From Spirogloea muscicola (taxonomy: Eukaryota; Streptophyta; Zygnematophyceae; Spirogloeales; Spirogloeaceae): a DNA stretch of 38,874 nt. The notes beneath the pieces are model-generated. The model was not told where the DNA came from. It saw only the letters and a list, made by a program, of their open reading frames with translations, and did not search any database. Position 1 is the stretch's first letter. Every line of letters starts with the position of its first letter. Shown here one piece after another: positions 10,666-21,040 of this stretch. Position numbers and translations under genes: made by a program. The stretch spans positions 128,683 through 167,556 of the forward strand of contig WELB01000232.1 of the NCBI GenBank assembly GCA_009602725.1, given 5' to 3'.

Positions 10666-12415
10666 CTAAGATGACATTAGTACCCACGGGTGCTCTAAAG
10701 TAAAGGATTGGCTGCGTCACAGGCCAGTCCAAATGGTACATGGTACTAGGAAGAGAGAAGGCGCGCGGAGCGCATGAGGGGAGAGGCAGGCCAGTTAAGC
10801 CCATTCACATGCAAACGGGGGCTAAAGTACCAGTGTGAAAGCTGAGGGGAGTTAGGCAAATGAAGGCAATACACTGTTCAGGTAAAGCTTGTGCCAAAAG
10901 TGGGGCTACACAGCTAAACCCTAAACCCTAAGCCCTATGCTAACGGGAAATGGCGTTGAGTGATGGAGCGCCTGAGTGGCCAAGTACAAAGGCAAGCACA
11001 TTGACTGATTTACATCACCTGCTGCTAGACTGATTGGCTCAGTAACCACAAGTCAGCATGTAAGGGGGGCTTAGGAGACTACGAAAGCCGGCTGAAGGGG
11101 CAAGTAGGGGGCCTTTCGTTCTCCGAGGGGGCCGACCCCTGAACCGTCTATCCTGGATCCCTAAACCCAAAACAACCACGCGTGGCAGCATGGCCTGCAT
11201 GAGAAACTACCTCTTTGTAAACTGATGGCCGTATTACTGGCCAGCCCAGAAATGGATACAAGGAGTTGCACATGAAGAGATAGTAGCTCTTCCATATGGG
11301 GCGAGGGCTGTGAGAGGCCAGCCCTAAAAGACCAGGACATGCATGTCATGAGAAAGATGGTATTGGGGGGGGCAAAGATGGTACTGGGGCCCTCCCGTCG
11401 TACCATCTTTTACATGTCATCTACATTCCGGCCAACCTCGCTATACCGTGTCTGAGCTAAACTCAATCAAACGGACTGCCTCTTCTGATAAACTGCCTCC
11501 TACATAGCTTCCAAACAATCAAACGGACTGCCTCTTCTGATAAACTGCCTCCTACATAGTATCCAAAGAAGATCAGTTGCATGAAAGAGCGCAACTTGCA
11601 ACGAACCGCAGCTTTCAGCATGGAGTATATCGCTCTGGGGCCAGCTACGCTACGCTATGAAGGGTCTGAAGCTTTGGGGCTGCGGCAGTGGCAGCGCACA
11701 CCTAACAAGCCATCCAAGACTGGCCTGCCAGTATTGTTGACCTCACAATGCGAGGAGGTCATCAGCCGTAAGGGTGGTTGTCAGAACCAGTGAGGATGAC
11801 ACTATTAGCTGTTACTGTGAATCTGGTGCCGATCAGCAACACTTAGTCTGCCTGCTGTGTCCAGCATTACAAGGAGGTGCAGCGGGGCAGAGCTTGCAGG
11901 CATGGCACGGCTACAAAGTGGCTGTTAGATGCAATCTGTGGGGTACTAGCGTTTACGAGCCTGTTTGTGATACGGCAGAGAAGTCAGCTAAAAAGATGGT
12001 GGGCAGGCATTGAGATCACGTGGTCAATTGTCGAAGTAGTAGTCAAAGTGTTATCAGCAGCTAAACGTCATTCAGCCTGGCAACAGCCAGAGCTGCATGC
12101 AGTCAGTCAGTGTACCTGAACCTACTTGCAGGAGGCCTTGACACTGAGGCCACATGTGAGCAGATGAGCTCGCAACATGACAGCGTAGCTCAACGTGCAG
12201 CAAGAAGCAAAGAAGAGTGCGTACCTTGCTGCAATACGTTGGCCAGTCAAGGAAGTCTTTGATACGGATGCCTGGTTGAGCCGGTCGAGAAGGCCGCAGC
12301 TGGCCGAGCGGCGGCTGCCGCTCTAAGCTCAACAGAGCCTCGCTTTGATAGTGATAGTGTGGGGGCTGGGGGGCCGGGGAGGGCGAGAGAGTGTGGATAG
12401 AGAGGCCAGGTCCAG
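10666..12415. other. Gene-free region with telomere-like tract and tandem duplication
   Basis: No gene recognised. Contents: a telomere-like tract (gctaaaccctaaaccctaag) at about 10914-10936; a ggctgtgagaggccagccc hairpin remnant near 11308; and a tandem duplication with period 52 at 11465-11568 (unit begins aatcaaacggactgcctctt). Short open frames at 11581-12119 match no known family. Confidence 0.5.
11465..11568 (+). repeat. 52-bp tandem duplication
   Basis: The unit aatcaaacggactgcctctt...cctcctacatag occurs twice in direct order, starting at 11465 and 11517, with only a few changes near the unit end. Confidence 0.85.
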
Positions 12416-12526
12416 AAGAAAGTGCTCACCCATAGAGAAGAGGGGCTGGCAAAGCCAGGAGGAAGGACGGACCGAAGGACTGGCTTTCCAAGCCCCTATC
12501 CTCATGGGGCGAGCACTTTCTCCGAG
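12416..12526. repeat. Foldback of two 3'-UTR hairpin modules
   Basis: An inverted module (gaagaaagtgctcacccata, gagaagaggggctggcaaag) is followed within about 30 bp by a forward one (actggctttccaagccccta, tcctcatggggcgagcactt). The two form an imperfect inverted repeat with arms of roughly 45 bp. Confidence 0.75.
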
Positions 12527-12554
12527 GAAGGCCTTCGGAAGCCCTCTTCTGGAG

Positions 12555-12665
12555 CTTGTGCTTGTTTTTCTTGGCGCTTCCTCTGGCCCCCTTCTCGAAC
12601 TTTTTCCATTGGTTTTTGGGCTGGCCTTTCCAGCCCCTATCCTCGATGGGCGAGCCCTTTCTCCT
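12555..12665 (+). repeat. Retrotransposon 3'-UTR hairpin module
   Basis: Contains cttgtttttcttggcgcttc, cctctggcccccttctcgaa, the stem GGGCTGG-CCTTT-CCAGCCC and ctatcctcgatgggcgagcc. Same order as the other copies. Confidence 0.85.
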
Positions 12666-13083
12666 CTCCTGGAAGCGTTTTTCTCTCTTTCGAATGAGAA
12701 CAGCGCTTCCAACGACCGGTGGCTGTGAGAGGCCAGCCCAAAAGGAACGGACAAGGTCTGACAGGGCCGGATGGCGCGATGGCGGAATGGTAACCACAGA
12801 AAAGGCTTGGGCTGTACATTGATTGAGAGAGGGGCCAATGCAAGCCAGTACGCTGTGTCAGATATGTATGTGCTCACTCGAGGGCATTAGTGTTTCCCTT
12901 AGCCAGAACGGGTGTAGATGGACCAATCAGTAGCAGCGAGTGAGGAGCCTCAAATCCGACAGACTAGATGCCGGAAAACAATCCCCTTGACGAAAGCCAG
13001 CTCATTGCCCCGTTACCTGGACTTTAGTAAAGCTCACACAGGCCTCCCTTCCTCTTTCATGCGCACGCGCACCTTCTGTGTGT

Positions 13084-13147
13084 AAGAAGAAGGTGCTCGC
13101 CCATTGAGAAGAGGGGCTGGCAAAGCCCCTCTTCTCAAGAAGAAGTG
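13084..13147. repeat. Foldback hairpin module with perfect 13-bp arms
   Basis: An inverted module (aagaaggtgctcgcccattg) runs into GAGAAGAGGGGCT-GGCAA-AGCCCCTCTTCTC, a perfect 13-bp inverted repeat with a 5-base loop, then aagaagaag. It looks like two modules of opposite orientation joined at the hairpin. Confidence 0.75.
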
Positions 13148-13365
13148 GCTCTGTGTAAGAAGGACAAGTACGAAGTAAAGAGGCGATACAATAACAAAGC
13201 GGGAAAACACAACTGAAAGGGGGACTCTGGCACCCACGAGTGAGCACACGGTCACAAGGTAAGGAAGGGCCAAATGGCGCAGAATGGGTTCTGAAAGTTC
13301 ATGCTTCTCAGCCCGGCTGCTGGAAATGTGGCTGCTCCAATGCTTCGCCCTCTCCCGTATTCGGC

Positions 13366-13475
13366 ATCAGTGCTGACTCGTGGTTACTGAGCGGGTCAGC
13401 TTAGTTAGCAGCAGGTGACCGACATTTGTCAATGTGCTTGCCTTTGTACTTGGCCACGAATGGCCCTCCATCTCT
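13366..13475 (+). mobile_element. Non-LTR retrotransposon 3'-end fragment
   Basis: agtgctgactcgtggttact then gagcgggtca encodes the end SVLTRGY-stop. The same end and the following gtgcttgcc...gtacttggcca occur in the copy at 21041-21670. It lies about 25-130 bp upstream of the phosphatase start, so the promoter of that gene abuts or includes retrotransposon sequence. Confidence 0.7.
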
Positions 13476-13498
13476 TCATACACACGCATTTTCCTCTC

Positions 13499-16154
13499 AT
13501 GGCCGCCATGGCCGCCTCGCTGGCCCGGCCGCCTGCCGCCGCCGCCGCCGCCGCCGCCGCGCCTCTCAGCAGCCGCGCCGAGGCCGAGCCCCGGCGCGGC
13601 CTGTGCCGCCAACGCCCAAGCGGCGGCAGCAGCTGCGGCGGCATTGGCGGCGGCATCCTCGAAGCTGCTCCCGCACGAAACAGCGAGCTCATCCGGTGGT
13701 CGCCGGCAGCGGCGGCGGCGGCTCGCCGAGTGGCGTGCAACGGCGCCGGCGGCGGCGGCTCTGAGGGCGCGGCGCTGCCCGAGGCCCTCCTCTTCGACTG
13801 CGACGGCGTGCTGGTGGACACGGAGCGCGACGGCCACCGCATCTCCTTCAACGAAGCCTTCCGGGAGATGTGGCGGAAGCAGCTCCGGAGGGCTCTATGG
13901 CGCCGCTGCGGCCTCCTCCAGCCACGAAAGGGCTTGAGCTTCAGGGTTTAGGGTTTAGGTTTCAGGGGGTTTAGGGGTTTAGGGGTAGGGTTTAGGCGCA
14001 TGGCCACCGCTCGTCCCTTGCTCTCATGGCGTTCCTGCCCGCCAGGGGCGCCGCCATTGTAGCTCAAATGGCCATGACTTCATCACAAAGTTGTATAAGC
14101 TCAAAGTAAATAGGAGGCTCCGTCCTGTATGCTGCAGAAAGGGCTGTACGTGGAGTGGGATGTGGACCTCTACGGCGAGCTCCTCAAGATTGGCGGCGGC
14201 AAGGAGCGGTGAGTGAGCGCCACTGCCACCACTACCGACGCCGCTGCAAGCGCGCAGTTGGTCAAGTTGCCGCCAGCCTCGGCTTTCACAATCCGGATCG
14301 AGTCTCCCGAGGCTCGGTCACCCACTCTTACATGCTCTCACCTGAATGTCTGCAAGAGCAGCGCGTCAGAAGCCTTACCTCAGTCGAGTCGGCTCGTCGG
14401 CCAAGGATACATTGATGCAGCTAAGCACAGAATGCACCAAACTGGCCGGCCATGTCAGCTGCGACACTTGCGCTAAACTTGGAGGAGCCCGCTGCCTGTT
14501 TGCCGCGCCTGTGGCCACCGCCACTGACAGGGTCTGCCTGGAAACTTCGTGTTGTGCCGCAGGATGACAGCACATTTCAACAAGGTAGGGTGGCCCGAGC
14601 ACGCGCCGGCAGGCGAGGAGGAGCGCAAAGCCTTCATTGCGGAGCTGCACAAGCTCAAGACGGGCCTCTTCATGAACCTCGTGGAGACGGGCGCGCTGCC
14701 ACTCCGCCCCGGGTTTGCCAGGTGCCGGCCTGGAGCAGCAAATCTGCACCCCCGAGATTAAGGCCCAGACATTGAGGCTTCATAGCAAGGTCTCCAGCTT
14801 TGTGGCTTAAGTGTAAGCTGCTGCAGGGATTCAGAAAGAAGAACAAGGTCCAGTTTTGGGTCTGGTGCAGGCTGGCTCACGCCACTCCTTTTTGGCCTTG
14901 CTCAGGCTGGTGGACGAGGCCCTTGGCAGCCAAGTCAAGGTCGCCGTCTGCAGCACGTCCAATGAGAAGGCGGTGTGTCCCTGATTCAATGCCCCAGTGT
15001 TTGTAGAACATCTGCAGCTAAGCACCAAGTAGCCGCCAGCAGCGCAATGTTCAGGTTCAGATGGCACAAGTAGCACTTCAAGTTACCACATTATATCCGT
15101 TGCTCTCTAGTTGGCGAGAGCAGTGCCTGCAATATTGATCCTAGTCGAGCTGTTGCGGAGTTTGATTGTGCACACATTGATACTGCACACATCGATACAC
15201 TCGCGCCAGGTGTCTGCCATCGTGCGAGTGATGCTCGGTACGGAGAGGGCGAAGGCCATCCAGATATTTGCAGGAGATGTGGTCCCCAAGAAGAAGCCAG
15301 ACCCGGTGAGGGCATCTCAGCGTGCAATATGTGACTGTCTGTGTGACACCTAGTTGCTTGTGGTTGACTTGAAAGCACGTGAGCTTGCATCATCCCTGTA
15401 GCAATAAGGCCTTCTTGATTAGGCAGCTGACTTGCTCCCGTAGCCGAGCTGTGGCAGGCCATCTACCAGCTTGCAGCTGAGACGCTGGGCGTGAGCTCGG
15501 CCAGGTGCCACACCTCGATGCAATTCTACCCTTTGGACTCAATAGCTGCTAAGAGTTGCCCCAGAAAGCTTACACCTCAATCATAAGCGCATTAGTGCTT
15601 TTGCAACGTCTCTTGGCCACTCCGACTTGCGCACAATGCGCATCACATACATGCGTGAGGTCACCTCATCTTTAGGCAGATGCAGAGCAAAAATCCGCCA
15701 GTGGCCGTGCTGAACCCAAAGTCCCCAAGCGGGCATGCTGGTCATCTTTCAGGTGTGTTGTCGTTGAGGATAGCCACATTGGCGTAACGGCGGCCAAGGC
15801 CGCGGGCATGACTTGCGTCGTCACCAAGAGCGGGTCAGCGCCCCAACTTCTGGAATTTATGTCTATACCTCACGACCTCTCAAGAAGCTCAAGCCCCTGG
15901 CTGAGCTGAATACTACAAACTCCTCCATCCACCATCCATCTGGGATGCATGGCCTGGTTATGAAGCAACATCACCCACCGTCAGGCTCCACTTGAGCCCT
16001 CCATCTGAGGCGTCCTCTTTTGTGCAGCTACACTGCTGATGAGGATTTTAGCGCGGCGGACGCTGTATACGAGTGCATTGGCGACAGCCCCACGGACGGC
16101 TTCAGCCTTTTCACACTTGCCGAGCTTCTCTCGGCTGCCAAGCTCCCGGCATAG
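13499..16154 (+). CDS. CbbY-like HAD phosphatase, plastid-targeted
   Basis: Resembles plant CBBY (haloacid dehalogenase superfamily), which dephosphorylates xylulose-1,5-bisphosphate, a misfire product that inhibits Rubisco, in the chloroplast stroma. Exons: 13499-about 13945, 14138-14208, 14563-14721, 14906-14972, 15210-15305, 15458-15504, 15753-15833, 16028-16154 (about 364 aa). The first about 90 residues are rich in Ala, Ser and Arg, like a transit peptide. HAD motif I is LLFDCDGVLVDTE (nucleophile near residue 100); then ISFNEAF, VEWDVDLYGELLKIGGGKER, motif II AVCSTSNEKA, AGDVVPKKKPDP (motif III Lys), and VVVEDSHIG (motif IV acid). All key residues are present. Exons 2-8 have clean GT-AG junctions with matching phases. 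The exon 1 donor is uncertain: the only phase-compatible GT found lies inside a TTTAGGG-like tract, and about 25 unexpected residues follow FREM. It converges with the TsaE gene, 53 bp away. Family assignment is strong; the exact substrate is inferred. Confidence 0.88.
13939..13999 (+). repeat. Interstitial telomere-like repeat (TTTAGGG type)
   Basis: Imperfect tandem copies of ttcaggg, tttaggg and tttagggg at the exon 1/intron 1 border of the phosphatase gene. The plant-type telomere unit is TTTAGGG. Confidence 0.8.
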
Positions 16155-16207
16155 TGCGCTGCACTGAGAAGGGCTGCGCCCTCGCACGAGTTTGGCCTCG
16201 CACCAGT

Positions 16208-17896
16208 TTACCCATGTGAACCCGTTGGCTTGTGTTGTTGCTTCTCTTGGTGGTCTCTGTCGTCTTCAAGGCCCATAGCTACAGCATCCGCTTGCCTTTG
16301 AGGTGTTGGCGGCGACGACTGCGGGGTCTTCATCTCGACTCGCAGCGCTGCCAGCACTTCCTGCCACCGTGCACCATGGGCAACCAGCGTGATGATCCGT
16401 GGCCGCCAGTCGGGGGCCACGCCGCCACCGTCCTCATTGGCGATCTCTTTGCTCTCGCCCCCACAACCGCCGACCCTCGCGGAGTTGAGCCCCGCCACCG
16501 CTAGCTGTGCGGCGTTAAGTGCCTCAATCTCTATATCGAGGCGGTCACATGGCAGCAGGCTGCCGAGCCGCTCCGGCCATTCAATCAGGCTCACAGCTGC
16601 AGACGTAGAGATGCCACCAGTACAGCTGCCCTTGCTGAGTTGCCAGAGTAGCTGACTGGGCTTTCTAGAGAGTAGTCAGACCAGCCGATTTGCAGTACGC
16701 CAGAATATGGCAGCTAAAGATGTGACTTGCGCAGCGCAAACTGCTGGTGAATCACGTCGCAATTGAGGGGTTTTAATTTTCAGTCAGGGTGAAACTTCAG
16801 GGTAGGGTTAGGATGACTACGAGTATTAAGCTAGTTGCTCCTACCTTCCATGAAGGACGCAGGGAGCCCAAGGCGGTCAAAGCTGGCGGCAGGCTGCAGG
16901 CGGTACAGGTCAAAGTGGTGCACCGGGCTGCACACGCCAGGGCCATAGCGAGCACTGGGGCCACTGTCAAGGCCACTGTCAAGGATAGCCGTAAGCTCCG
17001 GAGGGCTGTGGAGTTGACCCACCGGCCACTCTCCAGGTGCTGTTTCAGCGGAGGCGCCCAATTCCGCAGCTTCATGGAGAGCTTCTAACAGGACTTCAAG
17101 CAAGGCCCGCTTGATTGTTGGGCTCAGGGCGCTTGATGAGGCTGCCTAGTAGACCTTCTGTGCTGCCGCACTTCCTGCCGTGACTGCTGGCGAGGCTGAC
17201 GAAGGGGCCTTTGGCAAACACTTGCGTCGAAGGTAAGGGTTCAGGCGGGGTGTGCTCTATGACTCGGTCAATGTCATCAGCACCAACAATTTGAGGTTGG
17301 ACGATTGTGATTGGGGCTTATCGTACAGCAGTAAGTGGCACTCACGGGCCAGCGTGTGTGTCGTACACGTTCTGCAGCACAAAGGTGGGGGACGGGACGA
17401 TGGCATCGCCGTCGCCGGCGACGGCTTGCACGAGGTGCCGGCTGTCCTCAGCGGCAGCAGCGCGCCACACGCCGCCACCAGCTTGACATTGTCAGACCCG
17501 CAGACTGTATGTATGTGCACGGCTCTCCCTGGCGAGAAGGGTTTAGGCAACAGGAGCTCACCAGAATGCGGTCTTGCCGGTGCCCACAGAGCCGCGCAGG
17601 CAGAGGACGTCGCCGACTGCGACACGGCGTGCCAGCGCTGCCGCCAGGGCGCCGGTCTCGGCCTCGGACCGCGTCAGGAGCTGCAGCCGGCCCTGTGGTG
17701 CTGCGCCCACTTTGCCGGCTTTGAAGCCGCCATTAACATCGTCTGCGCCTCTTTTGGAGCCGCTGCCAAAGCTGCAGCTGCTGGAGGTCCTTCGTGGGCA
17801 CCGCGCCTTGCCATGCAGCAACGGCACAGCTCCACTGCAGCCGCGGAGGCGCAGCAGCCGCGAGTGCAGGTGCGGCTGGGGCCTGCTGAGTAGCAT
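16208..17896 (-). CDS. TsaE-like ATPase (tRNA t6A modification), organelle-targeted
   Basis: TsaE is the bacterial-type P-loop ATPase that supports TsaD/TsaB in making N6-threonylcarbamoyladenosine at position 37 of ANN-decoding tRNAs. Exons on the - strand: 17896-17562, 17441-17346, 16927-16845, 16596-16208 (300 aa, phases agree). The Walker A motif GSVGTGKT is at about 102-109; then VPSPTFVLQNVYDTHAG (about 127-143), VHHFDLYRL (about 146-154, the family's H-x-D-L-Y-R-L motif) and AVSLIEWPERLG (about 172-183, the W-P motif). Bacterial TsaE is about 150 aa. This one has about 85 extra N-terminal residues starting MLLSRPQPHLHSRLLRLRG, Arg/Leu/Ser-rich and typical of a plastid or mitochondrial presequence, and about 110 extra Ser/Gly-rich C-terminal residues. 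I chose the ATG at 17896 for that presequence; the frame stays open upstream to about 18010 without an ATG, so an earlier exon is possible. Plastid location is inference. Confidence 0.85.
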
Positions 17897-18149
17897 CCCG
17901 CCGCCGCTGCTCTGCCGGCGCCACCTCAGGATCACTCCAACATCGTCGCGCAAGTCAGCAGTCTCCAGTCCGCTGCTCGACTTCGGCAGGATTACAGTGA
18001 GGAGCGGCACGCCAGCGAAGCCCGACTGGCGACAGTGTCTTCTGTCTGCACTTCTTGGCCCGCAGGCAAGCAGAAGACAGGCTAAGAGCGGCCGTGCTTC
18101 GAAGCGGCCACTGGGCTCTCAATATCCTCTGTTGAGCAGCTGTTCTGCT

Positions 18150-18372
18150 TCCGGGTCTCGGCAAAGTGCCGCTTCTCCTGCTCCGAGTTACTCTGATCTG
18201 CTGTTGCTCACACGTGGATACTGAGCAGCCATCTGCATCTCCCTCTGCACCATCTTGCACTTTGTAGTGTAGTCCTTTTTCAGCACCTCTTTCTTTGGCT
18301 TTGAACATTGTCCATTCTTTTTGGGTTGGCTTTGCCAGCCCCTCTTCTCAATGGGCGAGCACCTTCTTCTGT
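18150..18372 (+). mobile_element. Non-LTR retrotransposon tail plus 3'-UTR hairpin
   Basis: The end of an open frame reads YSDLLLLTRGY-stop (stop at about 18222-18224), the conserved C-terminus of the local family. From about 18310 comes the hairpin module (tttttgggttggctttgcca, gcccctcttctcaatgggcg). Most of the ORF is missing. It lies just upstream of the divergently placed TsaE gene. Confidence 0.75.
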
Positions 18373-18830
18373 TGAGCAGCCGCAGGTCAGAAGAATAAGA
18401 ATGTGGTTAGAGATACCAGGCTCTGAACTGACAAATTCTTTCTTATTGGACAATGTAATCTAGTACTCCCAAAAGCCTCAGCTGCTCCGGCTTGACGAGC
18501 CGAACCAGCTTTCCTTCCTTGCTTCTCACCCTGTTACCTCAGTGATTAATAATGATGCAAGGGACTGACAATGACGTCCGCTTATCAGGATCATCCGAGT
18601 ACTGTGTGATCTGCAAAGGACTTTTGGTAATACCGACGATGTTGTCCGTACCACCAGTGGCAGTCTTAATCCACATGTCACTAGGGACAATATCACAGAA
18701 CTGCAGCTTCAATGCAGCAACCATATTTCTGCCCAAGCACAGGTTGAGCACCTGAGTCGATGAGAACCAGTGGAGGCCAAGTCGACTCAATCTTTAGGAT
18801 GCCAGTATAGTAACAGAAGAGAACATCTTC
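18373..18830. other. Gene-free spacer
   Basis: No gene or recognised repeat. A - strand open frame at 18539-18790 matches no family I know. Confidence 0.4.
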
Positions 18831-19010
18831 TTCCTCTCCTCTGATCTGCGGCTGCTTAGCAGGGGTTACTGAGTGATTCGTAGCTGCTTTGTTCTTTTTG
18901 TGCTTGTTTTTCTTAGCGCTTCCCCTGGCCCCCTTCTCGTACTTTGTCCATTCTTTTTTGGGCTGGCTTTTCCAGCCCCTATCCTCAATGGGCGAGCACT
19001 TTCTTCTTCT
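18831..19010 (+). mobile_element. Non-LTR retrotransposon 3' end (ORF tail and 3' UTR)
   Basis: Begins in the ORF end SDLRLLSRGY-stop (stop at about 18870) and continues without a break into gtgattcgtagctgctttgt, cttgtttttcttagcgcttc, the stem GGGCTGG-CTTTT-CCAGCCC and cctcaatgggcgagcacttt. This junction shows that the dispersed hairpin is the element's 3' UTR. Confidence 0.85.
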
Positions 19011-19059
19011 GTTCGGGTGACCTGCAAGGTGCAGAACCATCACATGATTGATCTGCGAG

Positions 19060-19470
19060 ATTTACCTTAGACACCTTAGCATAGGGCTTCACTATATGTA
19101 GCGTTGCTTATTTTGCACTCATTCTGCCTGAACAATGTGTTGGCTTGCATTGGCCTCCATTTCATTCCATGAGCTCCGCGCGCCTTCTCTCAGAGGCATA
19201 GGGCTTCATTTCAGCATAGGGCTTCATTTTAGCACATAGCTTTACTTGCTGCACGAGCTTTTGCCTGTACAATGTATTGGTTTGCACTCATTTTACCTGA
19301 ACAATGTGTTGGTTTGAATTGGCCTCCGTTTCATTCCATGAGCTCCGCGCGCCTTCTCTCAGAGGCATAGGGCTTCATTTCAGCATAGGGCTTCGTTTTA
19401 GCACGTAGCCTTACTTGCTGCACGAGCTTTTGCCTGAACAATGTGTTGGCTTGATCTGGCCATCCTTTCA
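19060..19470 (+). repeat. Dispersed repeat family A, tandem array
   Basis: Two and a partial third unit with a period of about 169 bp. Each has gcctgaacaatgtgttggct (or a variant), ggcctcc, tttcattccatgagctccgc and cttctctcagaggcataggg. Related to 5305-5415 and 10566-10665. Confidence 0.8.
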
Positions 19471-19550
19471 TGTTGCATGCACACCGCGCGCCATCTCTAT
19501 CTCTCTCTCCCTCTCTCCACTCTCGACAGCCCAGCCTGCTGAGTCTTCCT

Positions 19551-19621
19551 CCGAGATGCACTGTTCGGCATCTTCCAGGAGGCCGGCTATACGGTGGCGA
19601 TGGAGCATGCTTCCGTCATGT
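19551..19621 (+). mobile_element. Non-LTR retrotransposon fragment
   Basis: The + strand reads DALFGIFQEAGYTVAMEHAS then VM, matching NAMFGIFVEAGYAVALENTS of the copy at 22046-22825. It is cut off directly by the inverted 3' UTR of the - strand copy that begins at 19622. Confidence 0.75.
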
Positions 19622-21040
19622 CAATCCTCCAGAAGAAAGTGCTCGCCCATTGAGGATAGGGGCTGGAAAAGCCAGCCCAAAAAAGATTGAACACAAGTAC
19701 GAGAAGGGGGCCAGGGGAAGCGCTAAGAAAAACAAGCATACAAAGAAACAAAGCAGCTACGAATCACTCAGTAACCCCTGCTAAGCAGCCGCAGATCAGA
19801 GATGCTAGGCTCCCGGAAGTGGGTCCCCTGGCCAGAGCCAGAGGCAGCAGCGAGGGCTCTGCCGGCACGAAGGTGCAGCGCGCGGGCCATAGACCTCTGC
19901 AGCGAGACGGCCAGGCGCGTACAATAGATACACTTGCGCCAGCGACCCGGCTGTAGGAAAGTCTACCGGCTCCCCATGGAAGCGACGGGCGATGGCGTGC
20001 CGGGCGAGCTGGGTGAGCAGCTCGAGCCACCGAGCGCCCAGCGCCCCATGGGTGTCAATTGCCAATGGGAAGAACTTGTGTTCCCGTGGATGGTCGGCGT
20101 ACTTGAGCTCTTTAGCCCGAGCGGCGCAGGCAACCACATAGCCAGCCTTGGTGGCACATTGGGCTGGGTGTGAGCGGTCGTATGCGTCGGTGGTCACCAC
20201 GTCCAGGAGAAGACGTGGCCCGCCGGCCTGTGGGGTGGCCACCAGGTCTACGCGACGGGAGTGGAGACCGTTGGCCCTTTCCTGGAGCGGCATGACGCCG
20301 GAGTGCTCCGCTGCCCCCCGAGAAGCCAGCCTCCACCAGGATGCCATGCATCGCATCGCGGAGGCGGTCGTGGGCCGCTGTCCGCTCCTGCTGTGGGCGC
20401 AGCGCAGAACATGAGCGGCCAGCTCCCCAGACTCGGCCCCTCGCTCGCCGCAGACACACTGACGCACACCCTGGAGACATGGAGGTGGCAGTCCCAGGAG
20501 CCGGTGGACGGCAGTGCGAAATACCTCATCGGGGAGAGTGAGGGCGTCATTGATTGGGAGGGCCTGAAGCCACGCCGCTGCCCCCGGGGAGGAGGCCGAT
20601 TGAAGTCTCGCGCGCCTGCGCAAGTCGGCCTCAGGGACCTGCAGCACGGCGGTGGTGTAGGCGGCCTTGTCGACCACGGCCGCGAAGCGCGCTTGGACGC
20701 GCAGGTCAGCGGTGTGCGCGAGGTGCGCAAAGGAGACCGACTGGCCTGCCAGGTCCGGGTGCGCCGCGAGCAGCTCCTGGTGGGCGGAGCGAAGCGACAC
20801 CTGGAACGGCAGCGCGCCAATGTCGACCTCCACCACCGCCTGCTCCAGTGCACGCCGGCCGTGGACCATGAAGCGCTGGGCCACGGAGGCGGCCGTCCGC
20901 GCCCAGCTGCCGAGGTATGCAGCCCGGCAAGAATGGGCGAGCGGGCGCAGGCCGAGACCACCGTGGCGGAGGGGAAGCGCCGCCTGGTGGATAGCGGCTG
21001 GCGACTGGAGGAAGCCCTGGTGGCGGACCAGGGCCGCCGA
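19622..21040 (-). pseudogene. 5'-truncated non-LTR retrotransposon with restriction-like endonuclease
   Basis: Longest copy in the window, - strand. From its 5' end it encodes the C-terminal part of a reverse transcriptase polyprotein (IHQAALPLRHGGLGLRPLA, AAYLGSWA); a long linker with WLQALPINDALTLPDEVFRT; a Cys/His cluster CVCGERG...LAAHVLRCAH; and HSRRVDLVAT...RLLLDVVTTD, resembling the (P)D...D core of restriction-like endonucleases in R2/NeSL-type elements. It continues through KYADHP and AIDTHG to the tail. A 4-base surplus near GSLAQVY, relative to the copy at 22046-22825, shifts the frame so the normal SRGY end is lost. The 3' UTR with the hairpin follows (19805 down to 19622). The RT catalytic region is absent, so it is dead. 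Clade assignment is tentative. Confidence 0.8.
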
